Below are positions 53,833-62,690 of a stretch of DNA of 64,000 nt, piece by piece. The stretch covers positions 166,239 to 230,238 of the forward strand of contig NZ_JADQWB010000008.1 of the NCBI RefSeq assembly GCF_015704895.1. The letters are read 5' to 3'. The DNA is from Agrobacterium leguminum. Its GTDB lineage: Bacteria; Pseudomonadota; Alphaproteobacteria; Rhizobiales; Rhizobiaceae. The notes under the pieces were generated by a model, which made no database searches, had not been told where the DNA came from, and saw only the letters and a program-made list of their open reading frames with translations. The position numbers and the translations under genes are program-made. The stretch's first letter is position 1. Each line of letters opens with the position of its first letter.

Positions 53833-56172
53833 ATGGACACCACAAGCTTCGACAAGACCAAGACCGAAATCGACGGCCCGATGCACGCTTCGCTCCGGCA
53901 CGATTCCGCCCATAAGCATGTGACCGGCAGCGCCGAATATATCGACGATATTCCCGAACCCGCCGGACTGATCCATGGCGCGCTCGGCCTTTCCGACCGG
54001 GCGCATGCCGAAATCGTTTCGATGGACCTCTCGGAAGTGGAAAAAACACCCGGCGTGCTCTGGGTCATGGTTGCCAAGGACGTGCCCGGCGAAAACGACA
54101 TTTCTTCCGGCGGCCGTCACGACGAACCGCTGCTTGCCGAGACCAAGGTGGAATTCCACGGCCAGCCGATCTTCGCGGTTTTCGCCGAAACCCGCGATAT
54201 CGCCAGAAAGGCGGCCCGCAAGGCAAAGGTCACCTATAAGGACCTGCCGCATTTCACCGATATCGACACGGCGATTGAGAATGGTGGCGCGCTGGTCATC
54301 GATCCGATGACGCTTAAGCGCGGCGATGCCAAGCTGGAAATGGATGTCGCACCGCGCCGCCTCACCGGCACCATGCGGATCGGCGGGCAGGAACACTTTT
54401 ATCTCGAAAGCCACATCGCCATGGCCGTGCCGGGCGAGGATGACGAGGTAACGCTGTGGAGCTCCACCCAGCATCCGAGCGAAATCCAGCACATTGTCAG
54501 CCATATGCTGCAGGTGCCATCCAATGCCGTCACGGTGCAGGTGCGCCGCATGGGCGGCGGTTTCGGCGGCAAGGAAACGCAGGGCAACCAGTTCGCGGCC
54601 CTCTGCGCCATCGCCGCCAAGAAGCTGAATCGGGCCGTGAAAATCCGCCCGGACCGCGACGAGGACATGACGGCAACTGGCAAACGCCACGATTTCCGCG
54701 TCGATTACGAACTTGGCTTCGATGAAGAAGGCCGCATCCACGCCGTCGACGCCACCTATGCCGCCCGCTGCGGCTTTTCCTCCGATCTCTCCGGCCCGGT
54801 CACGGATCGCGCGCTGTTCCATGCGGATTCCAGCTATTTCTATCCGCATGTGCACCTCACCTCGCGGCCGCTGAAAACCCACACCGTCTCCAACACCGCC
54901 TTTCGCGGTTTCGGCGGCCCGCAGGGCATGCTGGGCGCGGAACGTTTCATCGAGGAAATCGCCTATGCCGTCGGCAAGGACCCGCTCGATATCCGCAAGC
55001 TGAATTTCTACGGCGAGACCGGCTCGGGACGCACCACGACGCCCTATCATCAGGAGGTCGAGGACAACATCATCGCCCGCATCGTCGAGGAGCTGGAAAC
55101 CTCCAGCGACTATCGCGCGCGACGCGAGGCGATCATCGAGTTCAACAAAACGAGCCCGATCATCCGCAAGGGCATCGCGCTCACCCCCGTCAAATTCGGC
55201 ATCTCCTTCACCATGACCGCCTTCAATCAGGCGGGCGCGCTGGTGCATATCTACAATGACGGCTCCATCCACCTGAACCATGGCGGCACCGAAATGGGCC
55301 AGGGCCTTTACACCAAGGTGGCGCAGGTGGTGGCCGATGCCTTCCAGGTGGATATCAGCCGGGTGAAGATAACGGCAACGACCACCGGCAAGGTGCCGAA
55401 CACCTCGGCCACCGCCGCCTCCTCCGGCACCGACCTCAACGGTATGGCGGCCTATGATGCCGCCCGTCAAATCCGCGAGCGGCTGGTCAAATTCGCCGCC
55501 GAGAACTGGAACGTGCCGGAAGAAGAAGTCGTCTTCCTGCCGAACCGGGTGCGCATCGGCCTCGAGGAAATCGCCTTCAACGATTTCATCAAAAAGGCCT
55601 ATTTCGCCCGCGTGCAGCTTTCCGCCGCCGGTTTTTACAAGACGCCGAAAATCCACTGGGACCGCGCCGCCGGCCGTGGCACGCCGTTTTATTATTTCGC
55701 CTACGGCGCGGCCTGCTCGGAAGTGTCGATCGATACGCTCACTGGCGAATACCTGATGGAACGCACCGATATCCTCCACGATGTCGGCAAGTCGCTGAAC
55801 CCGGCCATTGATATCGGCCAGGTAGAAGGCGCCTTCGTGCAGGGCATGGGCTGGCTGACGACCGAGGAATTATGGTGGGACGGCAAGGGGCGGTTGCGCA
55901 CCCATGCGCCCTCCACCTACAAGATCCCGCTCGCCTCCGACCGGCCGAAGAGTTTCAACGTCAGGCTGGCGGAATGGGCGGAAAATGCCGAACCCACCAT
56001 CGGCCGCTCAAAGGCCGTGGGCGAACCGCCCTTCATGCTGGCGATCTCGGTTCTCGAAGCCCTCTCCATGGCCGTCGCCTCCGTCGCCGATTACAAGGTC
56101 TGCCCGCGCCTCGATGCGCCGGCAACGCCCGAACGGGTTCTGATGGCGGTGGAACGGCTGAAGAAGGTGTGA
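53833..56172 (+). CDS. xdhB: Xanthine dehydrogenase large (molybdopterin) subunit
   Basis: 779 residues. Molybdopterin-binding region GGGFGGKETQ at 241-250, FRGFGGPQGMLGAE near 358 (substrate Arg region), GTEMGQGLYTKV and TSATAASSGTDLNG near 500-525, and the catalytic Glu in VGEPPFML near 729. The enzyme oxidises hypoxanthine and xanthine to urate. Together with XdhA it makes the heterodimer. It is 198 bases after xdhA, with a short gap (10 bases) before xdhC. Confidence 0.96.
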   Translation: MDTTSFDKTKTEIDGPMHASLRHDSAHKHVTGSAEYIDDIPEPAGLIHGALGLSDRAHAEIVSMDLSEVEKTPGVLWVMVAKDVPGENDISSGGRHDEPLLAETKVEFHGQPIFAVFAETRDIARKAARKAKVTYKDLPHFTDIDTAIENGGALVIDPMTLKRGDAKLEMDVAPRRLTGTMRIGGQEHFYLESHIAMAVPGEDDEVTLWSSTQHPSEIQHIVSHMLQVPSNAVTVQVRRMGGGFGGKETQGNQFAALCAIAAKKLNRAVKIRPDRDEDMTATGKRHDFRVDYELGFDEEGRIHAVDATYAARCGFSSDLSGPVTDRALFHADSSYFYPHVHLTSRPLKTHTVSNTAFRGFGGPQGMLGAERFIEEIAYAVGKDPLDIRKLNFYGETGSGRTTTPYHQEVEDNIIARIVEELETSSDYRARREAIIEFNKTSPIIRKGIALTPVKFGISFTMTAFNQAGALVHIYNDGSIHLNHGGTEMGQGLYTKVAQVVADAFQVDISRVKITATTTGKVPNTSATAASSGTDLNGMAAYDAARQIRERLVKFAAENWNVPEEEVVFLPNRVRIGLEEIAFNDFIKKAYFARVQLSAAGFYKTPKIHWDRAAGRGTPFYYFAYGAACSEVSIDTLTGEYLMERTDILHDVGKSLNPAIDIGQVEGAFVQGMGWLTTEELWWDGKGRLRTHAPSTYKIPLASDRPKSFNVRLAEWAENAEPTIGRSKAVGEPPFMLAISVLEALSMAVASVADYKVCPRLDAPATPERVLMAVERLKKV

Positions 56173-56182
56173 GGGGAGACCC

Positions 56183-57031
56183 ATGACTTCCCTCACCAGC
56201 TTCCTCACGCAATATCCAGCCACGATCCTCGTGGAAATCGAGGCCGTGAAAGGGTCCTCCCCGCGTGAGGCAGGAACCTTCATGCTGGTCTCGCAAGACG
56301 GCCTGTGGCAAACCATTGGCGGCGGGCAGTTCGAATATATGGCCATAGACCACGCCCGGGCGATGCTGCGGAGCGGTTCTACCGAAGACCGCATGGATAT
56401 TCCGCTTGGCCCGGAAATCGGCCAGTGCTGCGGCGGCCGCACCCTGCTCCGGTTCCGGCTGATAACTTCGGAAATCGCGGCAGCGCTGGAGGCGAGACTA
56501 AAGGGCGAGGCCGAGCAGCAGCCGGCCGTCTTCATTTTCGGGGCGGGCCACGTTGGCAAGGCGCTGGCCGAGGCGCTGTCGCTGCTGCCCCTGACGCTGA
56601 CAGTGGTGGAAACCCGGGAAAACGAGCTGCACGATCTTCCAGTGAACATCGCATCCGTGCTGACCCCCATGCCGGAGGCGCTCGTCGCGAAAATTCCTGC
56701 AAACGGGGCTGCCATCATCGTCACCCACGATCACGCGCTCGATTTCCTCATAGCCAAGGAAGCGCTTGCCCGCGACGATCTCGCCTATGTCGGCATGATC
56801 GGTTCAAAGACCAAACGCGCCACCTTCTCCCATTGGCTGGAGCGGGAGGGCGAACCGCCTTCCCGCCTTGCAAAACTCACTCTGCCCATCGGTGGCAACA
56901 GCGTCAGGGACAAGCGCCCCGCCGTCATAGCGGCCCTTGTGGCAGCCGAGTTGTTGCAAGCATTTTCCGCTGCCGAAATCCGTCGCAGCGAAAATCGACA
57001 CGGCCATCCTCAAGGCCAAGATCACGCCTGA
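56183..57031 (+). CDS. xdhC: XdhC, molybdenum cofactor insertion protein
   Basis: 282 residues. The XdhC pattern is present: EIEAVKGSSPREAGTFMLV, TIGGGQFEYMAIDHA, LGPEIGQCCGGRTLLRF (Cys pair) and a Rossmann-like second half (FIFGAGHVGKALAEALSLLPLTLTVVETREN, FLIAKEALARDDLAYVGMIGSKTKRATF). XdhC delivers sulfurated molybdenum cofactor to XdhB. It is immediately after xdhB and ends within a region that also encodes a minus-strand small gene. Confidence 0.95.
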   Translation: MTSLTSFLTQYPATILVEIEAVKGSSPREAGTFMLVSQDGLWQTIGGGQFEYMAIDHARAMLRSGSTEDRMDIPLGPEIGQCCGGRTLLRFRLITSEIAAALEARLKGEAEQQPAVFIFGAGHVGKALAEALSLLPLTLTVVETRENELHDLPVNIASVLTPMPEALVAKIPANGAAIIVTHDHALDFLIAKEALARDDLAYVGMIGSKTKRATFSHWLEREGEPPSRLAKLTLPIGGNSVRDKRPAVIAALVAAELLQAFSAAEIRRSENRHGHPQGQDHA

Positions 57032-57152
57032 GCCCGTCGGGCAGGCTTTCATCCGCCAGATTGTCCGGCGCAATGCTTTCAAGGGTAAACCGTTCCGCTG
57101 TCCGCAGGCCCGCACGCAGGCGGGACCACGCGCGCAAGAGTGCTGTGCGCAT
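56925..57152 (-). CDS. Small DUF1127-like protein overlapping the xdhC 3' end
   Basis: 75 residues, starting MRTALLRAWSRLRAGLR; GGAG lies six bases before its ATG at 57152. The middle DNLADESLPDGLRRDLGLEDGRV resembles the DUF1127 core (LxxLxDHxLxDIGLxR) found in many small rhizobial regulators. It overlaps the end of xdhC by 107 bases on the opposite strand and is divergent from the LysR gene, which would share the same promoter region. DUF1127 proteins have no agreed biochemical role; some influence phosphate/carbon responses in Agrobacterium. Low-moderate certainty because of the overlap. Confidence 0.45.
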   Translation of the reverse strand: MRTALLRAWSRLRAGLRTAERFTLESIAPDNLADESLPDGLRRDLGLEDGRVDFRCDGFRQRKMLATTRLPQGPL

Positions 57153-57268
57153 GTTCGTCTCCATTCAAAAATGTCAGAAGCTCAGTTGATGAATTGAGCT
57201 AAAAATGCTCTGTTTTCCGGAGAAAAACCAATGAAACCTTCGGCAATTGGCATAAAGAGAACTTATCC

Positions 57269-58198
57269 ATGAAAATGTCACGCCAGTTTCCCCTGAACGC
57301 CCTGCGGGTGTTCGAAGCTGCCGCAAGGCATCTGAGCTTCACCAAGGCCGGCGAAGAGCTGGGCATGACCCAGACGGCAGTGAGCTATCAGGTGAAACTG
57401 CTGGAGGAGAATATCGGCGAGCCGCTCTTCATCAGAAAGGCGCGGCAGGTCTCGCTGACGGAGGCCGGGCAGAAACTCGCGCCGAAAGTCGCGGAAGCCT
57501 TCAACAATCTGCGGGAGGCCGTGGACAATGTGCGTGACACGTCCGACGCGACCCTGACAATCCATTCCACCGCTACCTTCGCATCGCGCTGGCTTTCGCG
57601 GCATCTGGGTGCTTTCCAGCTCGAACATCCCTCGATTGCCGTGCGGCTCGACACATCAAGCGCTTTGATCGATTTTTCCCAGTCCGATTGCGATGTCGCC
57701 ATTCGCTGGAGCAAAGATAACGGCAAAGGGCTGATCTATCATCAACTGCTGCGTGGCGTTTATACGCCGATGCTGCATCCGGGCCTTGCCGAAAGCATCG
57801 GCGGATTGCACAAACCAGAAGACCTGCTGCGCCTGCGCATCATCGATCCCGGCGATATCTGGTGGAGCCAATGGTTTCGGGAAGTGGGTGTTGAAAATCC
57901 CGGCCTCGACCGTTATCCCCGCAGCCGCCTCAATGTGCAGGCCTTCGAAGCCGCCGCCGCAATCGCCAGCCAGGGGGTGGCCATGCTCACCCCTGAACTC
58001 TATGCCGATGAGATTGCGCTCGGCCGCCTTTATCAACCCTTCGAGCACCTCAGCAGCGAAGGCAAGAACTATTGGCTGGTCTACCCCGAAAACCGCAGGA
58101 ACATTCGCAAGATCAGGCTGTTCCGCGACTGGATATTGAAGCGGATCGAGGAAAGCCGGCCGCAGCAACTGCCTCAAAACCCCATGTCCGGCGCATAA
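57269..58198 (+). CDS. LysR-family (GcvA-like) transcriptional regulator
   Basis: 309 residues. Winged-helix N-terminus: FPLNALRVFEAAARHLSFTKAGEELGMTQTAVSYQVKLLEENIGEPLF is the GcvA-type HTH with a following RKARQVSLTEAG. The effector domain (about 95-295) includes ALIDFSQSDCDVAIRW and the GcvA-like PGDIWWSQWF segment. LysR regulators act on adjacent genes; being right after xdhABC and before puuD-guaD it may control purine degradation, but this is inference. The gene stands opposite the DUF1127-like gene. Confidence 0.9.
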   Translation: MKMSRQFPLNALRVFEAAARHLSFTKAGEELGMTQTAVSYQVKLLEENIGEPLFIRKARQVSLTEAGQKLAPKVAEAFNNLREAVDNVRDTSDATLTIHSTATFASRWLSRHLGAFQLEHPSIAVRLDTSSALIDFSQSDCDVAIRWSKDNGKGLIYHQLLRGVYTPMLHPGLAESIGGLHKPEDLLRLRIIDPGDIWWSQWFREVGVENPGLDRYPRSRLNVQAFEAAAAIASQGVAMLTPELYADEIALGRLYQPFEHLSSEGKNYWLVYPENRRNIRKIRLFRDWILKRIEESRPQQLPQNPMSGA

Positions 58199-58518
58199 AA
58201 ACAGCGTGGCGTGTCCTCATCCGGAAACAGGCAGAGATGATATTCGCCATCCTCGGATCGTCTGGCCTCGCGCTGCGACCAGTTGAAGACGTGGCGTCGC
58301 GTGACCATGCGGTGATCGCCGGGTGCGAGCGAGACCTCGTAACCGTCAGGCGTGACACGAACACTGCGCGTGGGAATCATCTGGCAGTCGCCGGTTTCGG
58401 CGTCGCCATTGCAGCAATAGCTTTCATATTTGAACCCCTTGTGGGATTCATGGGCAAGCGCGGTGGCGCTGAACGCCAAAAGCAGGAAGAGGACCGTCAG
58501 AACAAGGCGCATCGGCAT
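58174..58518 (-). CDS. Small secreted cysteine-containing protein of unknown function
   Basis: 114 residues. A signal peptide (LTVLFLLLAFSATALAH, cut after ALA) is followed by a mature domain with several Cys (YCCNGDAETGDC, HLCLF, RCFYAP) likely to form disulfides, and ends CFYAPDMGF. This pattern (HESHKGFKYESYCCNG... YHLCL...CFYAPxxGF) recurs in hypothetical proteins of alphaproteobacteria; function unknown. It overlaps the LysR gene end by 25 bases on the opposite strand. A second in-frame Met at residue 3 could be the start. Confidence 0.72.
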   Translation of the reverse strand: MPMRLVLTVLFLLLAFSATALAHESHKGFKYESYCCNGDAETGDCQMIPTRSVRVTPDGYEVSLAPGDHRMVTRRHVFNWSQREARRSEDGEYHLCLFPDEDTPRCFYAPDMGF

Positions 58519-59018
58519 GGTCTCCGTTGAAACAACGGCGGCTGCCGGAAGATCATTGCGTCCCTTTATTCAAATTTCACATCAACACCCACCCGGACAC
58601 AACGGCGCCGGGAACTGCGATACCTGCCCCCTGATCTGCCCCCACCCAGGGTTCGCAGCGCCCGCTTTCGGAAGAACCGCCAGCGAAACATGTCATGGAA
58701 GCCCTGCGCATCGGCGTAAAACCGGAATGGATTTCCGGTAAGGCGCCCCGCAGGACTCCGCAGCCTTATATTTTAGCACATTGGCAGACTGCACAAAGGA
58801 TAATAGCTGAGTCGCGTTAGCCAGCTAAGCACAAACTATGCGACAGGAATGAGCGGCTGCAACTTTACCGGGCCAACCCACATACACGGGTGAACTGAAA
58901 CGAGATTGCGGACACAAAGGCGTCAGATTGTGAACAATCACCTCCTGCCCTCTGCTTTTCCCTTTCCTAAAGGTCAAATTTCTCGCAAGGTGCGCTGCAC
59001 AAGGATCAGGGGAACCGC
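58519..59018. other. 500-base intergenic region upstream of puuD
   Basis: No gene seen. It holds the puuD-guaD promoter. A symmetric TTAGC-CA-GCTAA at 58817-58828, nested inside an outer TAGCTG...CAGCTA pair, is a candidate operator, perhaps for the nearby LysR protein. The left part (58530-58740) is GC-rich, the right part close to puuD less so. Confidence 0.45.
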
Positions 59019-60281
59019 ATGTACGAATACGCCATTGCGTGGGAATGGATGGCCTTTGCCGTCCGCTGGCTCCACGTCATCACCGCCATCGCCTGGATCG
59101 GCTCATCCTTTTATTTCATCGCGCTCGATCTCGGGCTGGTCAAACGGCCTCATCTGCCGCCGGGGGCCTATGGCGAGGAATGGCAGGTGCATGGCGGCGG
59201 TTTTTACCACATCCAGAAATATCTGGTCGCGCCTGCCCAGATGCCCGAGCACCTGACATGGTTCAAATGGGAAAGCTATGTCACCTGGCTGTCCGGCTTC
59301 GCCATGCTCTGCATCGTTTATTATGGCGGCGCCGATCTCTTCCTCATCGACCATTCGGTGCTGGCGCTCACCCAGTTCCAGGCCATCTGTCTGTCGCTCG
59401 CCTCGCTTGCCATCGGCTGGCTGTTTTACGATTTCCTCTGCAAATCGCCGCTCGGCAACAATACCTGGGGCCTGATGATCGTGCTCTATGTCGCGCTGGT
59501 GGCGATGGCGTGGGGTTATACGCAGGTTTTCACCGGCCGCGCAGCCTTCCTGCATCTCGGTGCATTCACCGCCACCATCATGTCGGCGAATGTGTTTTTC
59601 ATCATCATCCCCAACCAGAAGATCGTCGTTGCCGACCTGATCGCCGGGCGCACGCCGGACCCGAAATATGGCCGCATCGCCAAACAGCGCTCGCTGCACA
59701 ACAACTATCTGACGCTGCCCGTCATCTTCTTTATGCTGTCGAACCATTATCCGCTGGCCTTTGCCACGCAGTTCAACTGGATCATCGCCGCACTCGTCTT
59801 CCTGATGGGCGTCACCATCCGCCACTGGTTCAACACCACCCATGCCCGCAAGGGCAAGCCGACATGGACCTGGCTGCTGACCGCCCTCATCTTCATCGTC
59901 ATCATGTGGCTTTCCACCGTGCCGAAGGTGCTGACCGGCGAAGAAGAACAGAAGGCAGCGACGCTTTCGCCGATGCAGCAGCAATTCGTCGCCGACGCCC
60001 ATTTCGCCAAAGCGCGCGATGTGGTTCAGGGCCGCTGTTCCATGTGCCATGCGGCCGAGCCGGTGTGGGAAGGCGTGCCCTTCACGCCGAAATCGGTGAA
60101 GCTCGAAACCGACGAGCAGATCGCCGCCCATGCGCGCGAAATCTATTTGCAAGCCGGCCGCAGCCATGCCATGCCTCCCGGCAACATCACCGCCATCACC
60201 CCGGATGAGCGCAAGGTGCTGACCGCCTGGTACGAAAGCGCGGTTTCCGGGGCCGGAAAAGCCGAAGGAAAGACTGAATGA
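59019..60281 (+). CDS. puuD: Membrane-bound cytochrome-c urate oxidase
   Basis: 420 residues. About eight membrane helices (first YAIAWEWMAFAVRWLHVITAIAWIG, typical PuuD start) are followed by a soluble cytochrome c domain at about 325-410 with the heme motif CSMCH at 340-344 and a later Met in AMPPGN that may be the axial ligand. PuuD oxidises urate to 5-hydroxyisourate, delivering electrons to a cytochrome c rather than to oxygen directly. It takes the place of soluble uricase in these bacteria. The stop overlaps the guaD start by four bases (ATGA). Assigned from family pattern and neighbours. Confidence 0.93.
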   Translation: MYEYAIAWEWMAFAVRWLHVITAIAWIGSSFYFIALDLGLVKRPHLPPGAYGEEWQVHGGGFYHIQKYLVAPAQMPEHLTWFKWESYVTWLSGFAMLCIVYYGGADLFLIDHSVLALTQFQAICLSLASLAIGWLFYDFLCKSPLGNNTWGLMIVLYVALVAMAWGYTQVFTGRAAFLHLGAFTATIMSANVFFIIIPNQKIVVADLIAGRTPDPKYGRIAKQRSLHNNYLTLPVIFFMLSNHYPLAFATQFNWIIAALVFLMGVTIRHWFNTTHARKGKPTWTWLLTALIFIVIMWLSTVPKVLTGEEEQKAATLSPMQQQFVADAHFAKARDVVQGRCSMCHAAEPVWEGVPFTPKSVKLETDEQIAAHAREIYLQAGRSHAMPPGNITAITPDERKVLTAWYESAVSGAGKAEGKTE

Positions 60282-61588
60282 GCATGGTTCTGCTGCGTGG
60301 CCGCCTGCTGAGCTTCCGCCGCGCGCCGCTCGCAATCGACGATACGCAAAGCTATCTTTACATTGAGGATGGTGGCCTGCTGATCGAAGACGGCAAGATC
60401 GCCGCCATTGGCGACTACGCCGATATCCGCAAGCAAGCCCCCGAAGACATCGAGGAAAAGGATCACCGGCCGCATCTCATCGTGCCGGGCCTCATCGACA
60501 TGCACCTGCATTTCCCGCAGATGCAGGTCATCGGCTCCTATGCCGCCAATCTGCTGGAATGGCTGAATACCTATACTTTCCCGGAGGAATGCCGTTTCGT
60601 CGAAAGCGCCCATGCCCAGCGCATCGCCACGCATTTTTACGACGAGCTGCTGCGCCACGGCACAACAACCGCCGCTGCCTATTGCTCGGTGCACAAGACC
60701 TCCGCCGACGCCTTCTTCACTGAGGCCATGAGGCGCAACATGCTGATGGTGGGCGGCAAGGTGATGATGGACCGCAACGCCCCGCAGGGCCTGCTGGACA
60801 CGCCGGAAACCTCCTATGACGAGACGCGTCAGGTCATCGCCGACTGGCACGGCAAGGGCCGCAACCACGTGGCCATCACCCCCCGCTTCGCCATCACCTC
60901 CACCCCGAAGCAGATGGAAGCCGCACAGGCGCTGGCGCAGGAATTCCCCGATCTCTTCATCCAGACGCATCTTTCGGAAAATTTGGACGAGATCAAATAT
61001 ACCTGCGAGCTTTACCCCGAAGCGACCGACTATACCGATATCTATGTGCGCTACGGCCTGATGGGCAACAAGACCCTGCTCGGCCACGCCATCCACCTCT
61101 CCGAGCGCGAGGCGGACGTGCTCTCGGAAACCGGCGCGGTGGCCGTGCATTGCCCCACCTCAAACCTCTTCATCGGCTCCGGCCTCTTCCCGATGAAAAA
61201 GCTGCAACGGCGCGAAAAGCCTGTTCGTATCGCCGTCGCCACCGATATCGGCGGCGGATCGAGCTACTCCATGCTGCGCACCATGGACGAGGCCTACAAG
61301 ATTCAGCAATTGCTGGGCGAGCGCCTCAACCCGCTGGAAAGCTGGTATCTGATGACCCGCGGCAATGCCGAGGCCCTTTCCATGGTCGACCGCATCGGCA
61401 CGCTGGAGGCCGGCACGGACGCGGACATCACGGTGCTGAACGCTTCCTCGACACCCGCCATGGCGCTGAAGATGGAAGTAGTGAACAGCCTGACGGAAGA
61501 ACTCTTCCTGATGCTGACCATGGGCGACGACCGCACGGTGGTGGAAACCTATGTGGCCGGCAGGGCGATGAAGAGCACGCTTGCATAG
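60278..61588 (+). CDS. guaD: Guanine deaminase
   Basis: 436 residues. Amidohydrolase: metal HLH at residues 76-78 (GLIDMHLHFPQMQVIGSYAANLLEWLNTYTFPEECRF, typical guanine deaminase opening), FIQTHLSENLDEI, GHAIHLSEREADVLSETGAVAVHCPTSNLFIGSG and VATDIGGGSSYSML with the Asp. It converts guanine to xanthine, the substrate of xanthine dehydrogenase. Translation is coupled to puuD by a four-base overlap. Confidence 0.95.
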   Translation: MSMVLLRGRLLSFRRAPLAIDDTQSYLYIEDGGLLIEDGKIAAIGDYADIRKQAPEDIEEKDHRPHLIVPGLIDMHLHFPQMQVIGSYAANLLEWLNTYTFPEECRFVESAHAQRIATHFYDELLRHGTTTAAAYCSVHKTSADAFFTEAMRRNMLMVGGKVMMDRNAPQGLLDTPETSYDETRQVIADWHGKGRNHVAITPRFAITSTPKQMEAAQALAQEFPDLFIQTHLSENLDEIKYTCELYPEATDYTDIYVRYGLMGNKTLLGHAIHLSEREADVLSETGAVAVHCPTSNLFIGSGLFPMKKLQRREKPVRIAVATDIGGGSSYSMLRTMDEAYKIQQLLGERLNPLESWYLMTRGNAEALSMVDRIGTLEAGTDADITVLNASSTPAMALKMEVVNSLTEELFLMLTMGDDRTVVETYVAGRAMKSTLA

Positions 61589-61640
61589 TTCGGCTGCGGC
61601 CGAAACATTTGCTCATGGCCTCATGTATCAGTGGCCTATC

Positions 61641-61811
61641 AAATCGAGCGGGTGCCGCTTGTTTCTTCTCCCCGCCGGGGAGAAGTCCGCGGCAGCGGGA
61701 TGAGGGGGCCAGCTCTCGATTTATCACCGACGTTGCCCCCTCATCCGACCCTTCGGGCCACCTTCTCCCCGGCGGGGAGAAGAAACCGTGTCGCACCCGC
61801 TCGCTTCAAAT
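61641..61811. repeat. Palindromic intergenic element, family 2, copy B
   Basis: Inverted repeat with outer arms around CGAGCGGGTGCCGCTTGTTTCTTCTCC / GGAGAAGAAACCGTGTCGCACCCGCTCG-like, inner GATGAGGGGGCC / GCCCCCTCATC. It resembles the copy at 41888-42012 with additional flank similarity. It lies in the 273-base gap between guaD and the TauE/SafE gene. Confidence 0.8.
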
Positions 61812-61861
61812 GACTGGCTGGCATCACCCGGCCGAAATGCGAATGACCTCTGGAGTGCCCG

Positions 61862-62611
61862 GTGCCGAACTTAGACACAACCACCCTGCTCATGATCCTC
61901 GCGACCTTCATCGTTGCCGGCATCGTCAAGGGCGTGACCGGCATGGGGCTGCCCACTGTCGCCATGGGCGTGCTCGGCCTCTTCATGCCCCCGGTCATTG
62001 CCGCAGGGCTGCTCATCCTGCCCTCCTTCATCACCAACATCTGGCAATTGCTGGCGGGGTCTGATTTTCGGGCCATCGTGAAGCGGCTGTGGCCGATGAT
62101 GATCGCCATCGCGGTCGGCACACTCATCGGCATCCGGCTGATGACGGCGGGCACCGGCGTCTGGACCACCTCGGCACTCGGCCTGTGCCTTGCGGCTTAC
62201 GCAGCCTACAGCCTGCTTGCCAGACCGGTCTCGATTCCGGCAAGGCTGGAACCAAAACTCTCTCCCGTCATGGGACTGATAACGGGCTTTTTGACCGGCG
62301 GCACCGGAATTTTTGTCGTGCCCGCCGTGCCCTATATCCAGTCGCTCGGTTTCAACCGCGACGATCTCGTGCAGGCGCTCGGCCTTTCCTTCACCGTTTC
62401 GACCATTGCACTTGCCGCCGGCCTTACCTCGCAAGGCGCCTTCCGCGTCGAGCATCTGTCGCTTTCCGCACTCGCCGTGTTGCCCGCGCTTCTCGGCATG
62501 TGGCTCGGCCAGAAGATTCGTAACATCGTCAGCCCGGCAACATTCCGGCGCTGGTTCCTCATCTGCCTGCTTTTATTGGGAGCCGAGCTGTTTTTGCGGG
62601 CTTTCTGGTGA
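61862..62611 (+). CDS. TauE/SafE-family sulfite exporter-type permease
   Basis: 249 residues starting at a GTG (61862) after CTGGAG. Eight hydrophobic helices and the two-repeat TauE/SafE pattern: GIVKGVTGMGLPTVAMGVLG (G-x-G helix turn) in the first half and GLITGFLTGGTGIFVVPAVPYIQSLGF in the second. The family exports sulfite, sulfonates or other small anions. No sulfur genes are adjacent; the location after guaD may be coincidental. Confidence 0.87.
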   Translation: MPNLDTTTLLMILATFIVAGIVKGVTGMGLPTVAMGVLGLFMPPVIAAGLLILPSFITNIWQLLAGSDFRAIVKRLWPMMIAIAVGTLIGIRLMTAGTGVWTTSALGLCLAAYAAYSLLARPVSIPARLEPKLSPVMGLITGFLTGGTGIFVVPAVPYIQSLGFNRDDLVQALGLSFTVSTIALAAGLTSQGAFRVEHLSLSALAVLPALLGMWLGQKIRNIVSPATFRRWFLICLLLLGAELFLRAFW

Positions 62612-62690
62612 TCAACCCAGTCGATTTTGATGTTGCAACCGTCCCATTCATGTTATGTGAAGCCATCATTCAAATGTGAAGGCTTTATCC

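Noticed and set aside
53794..55779. Long minus-strand frame (661 codons) opposite xdhB
   Set aside because: xdhB is fully supported by molybdopterin motifs; the antisense frame shows no domain and a shadow-type composition.
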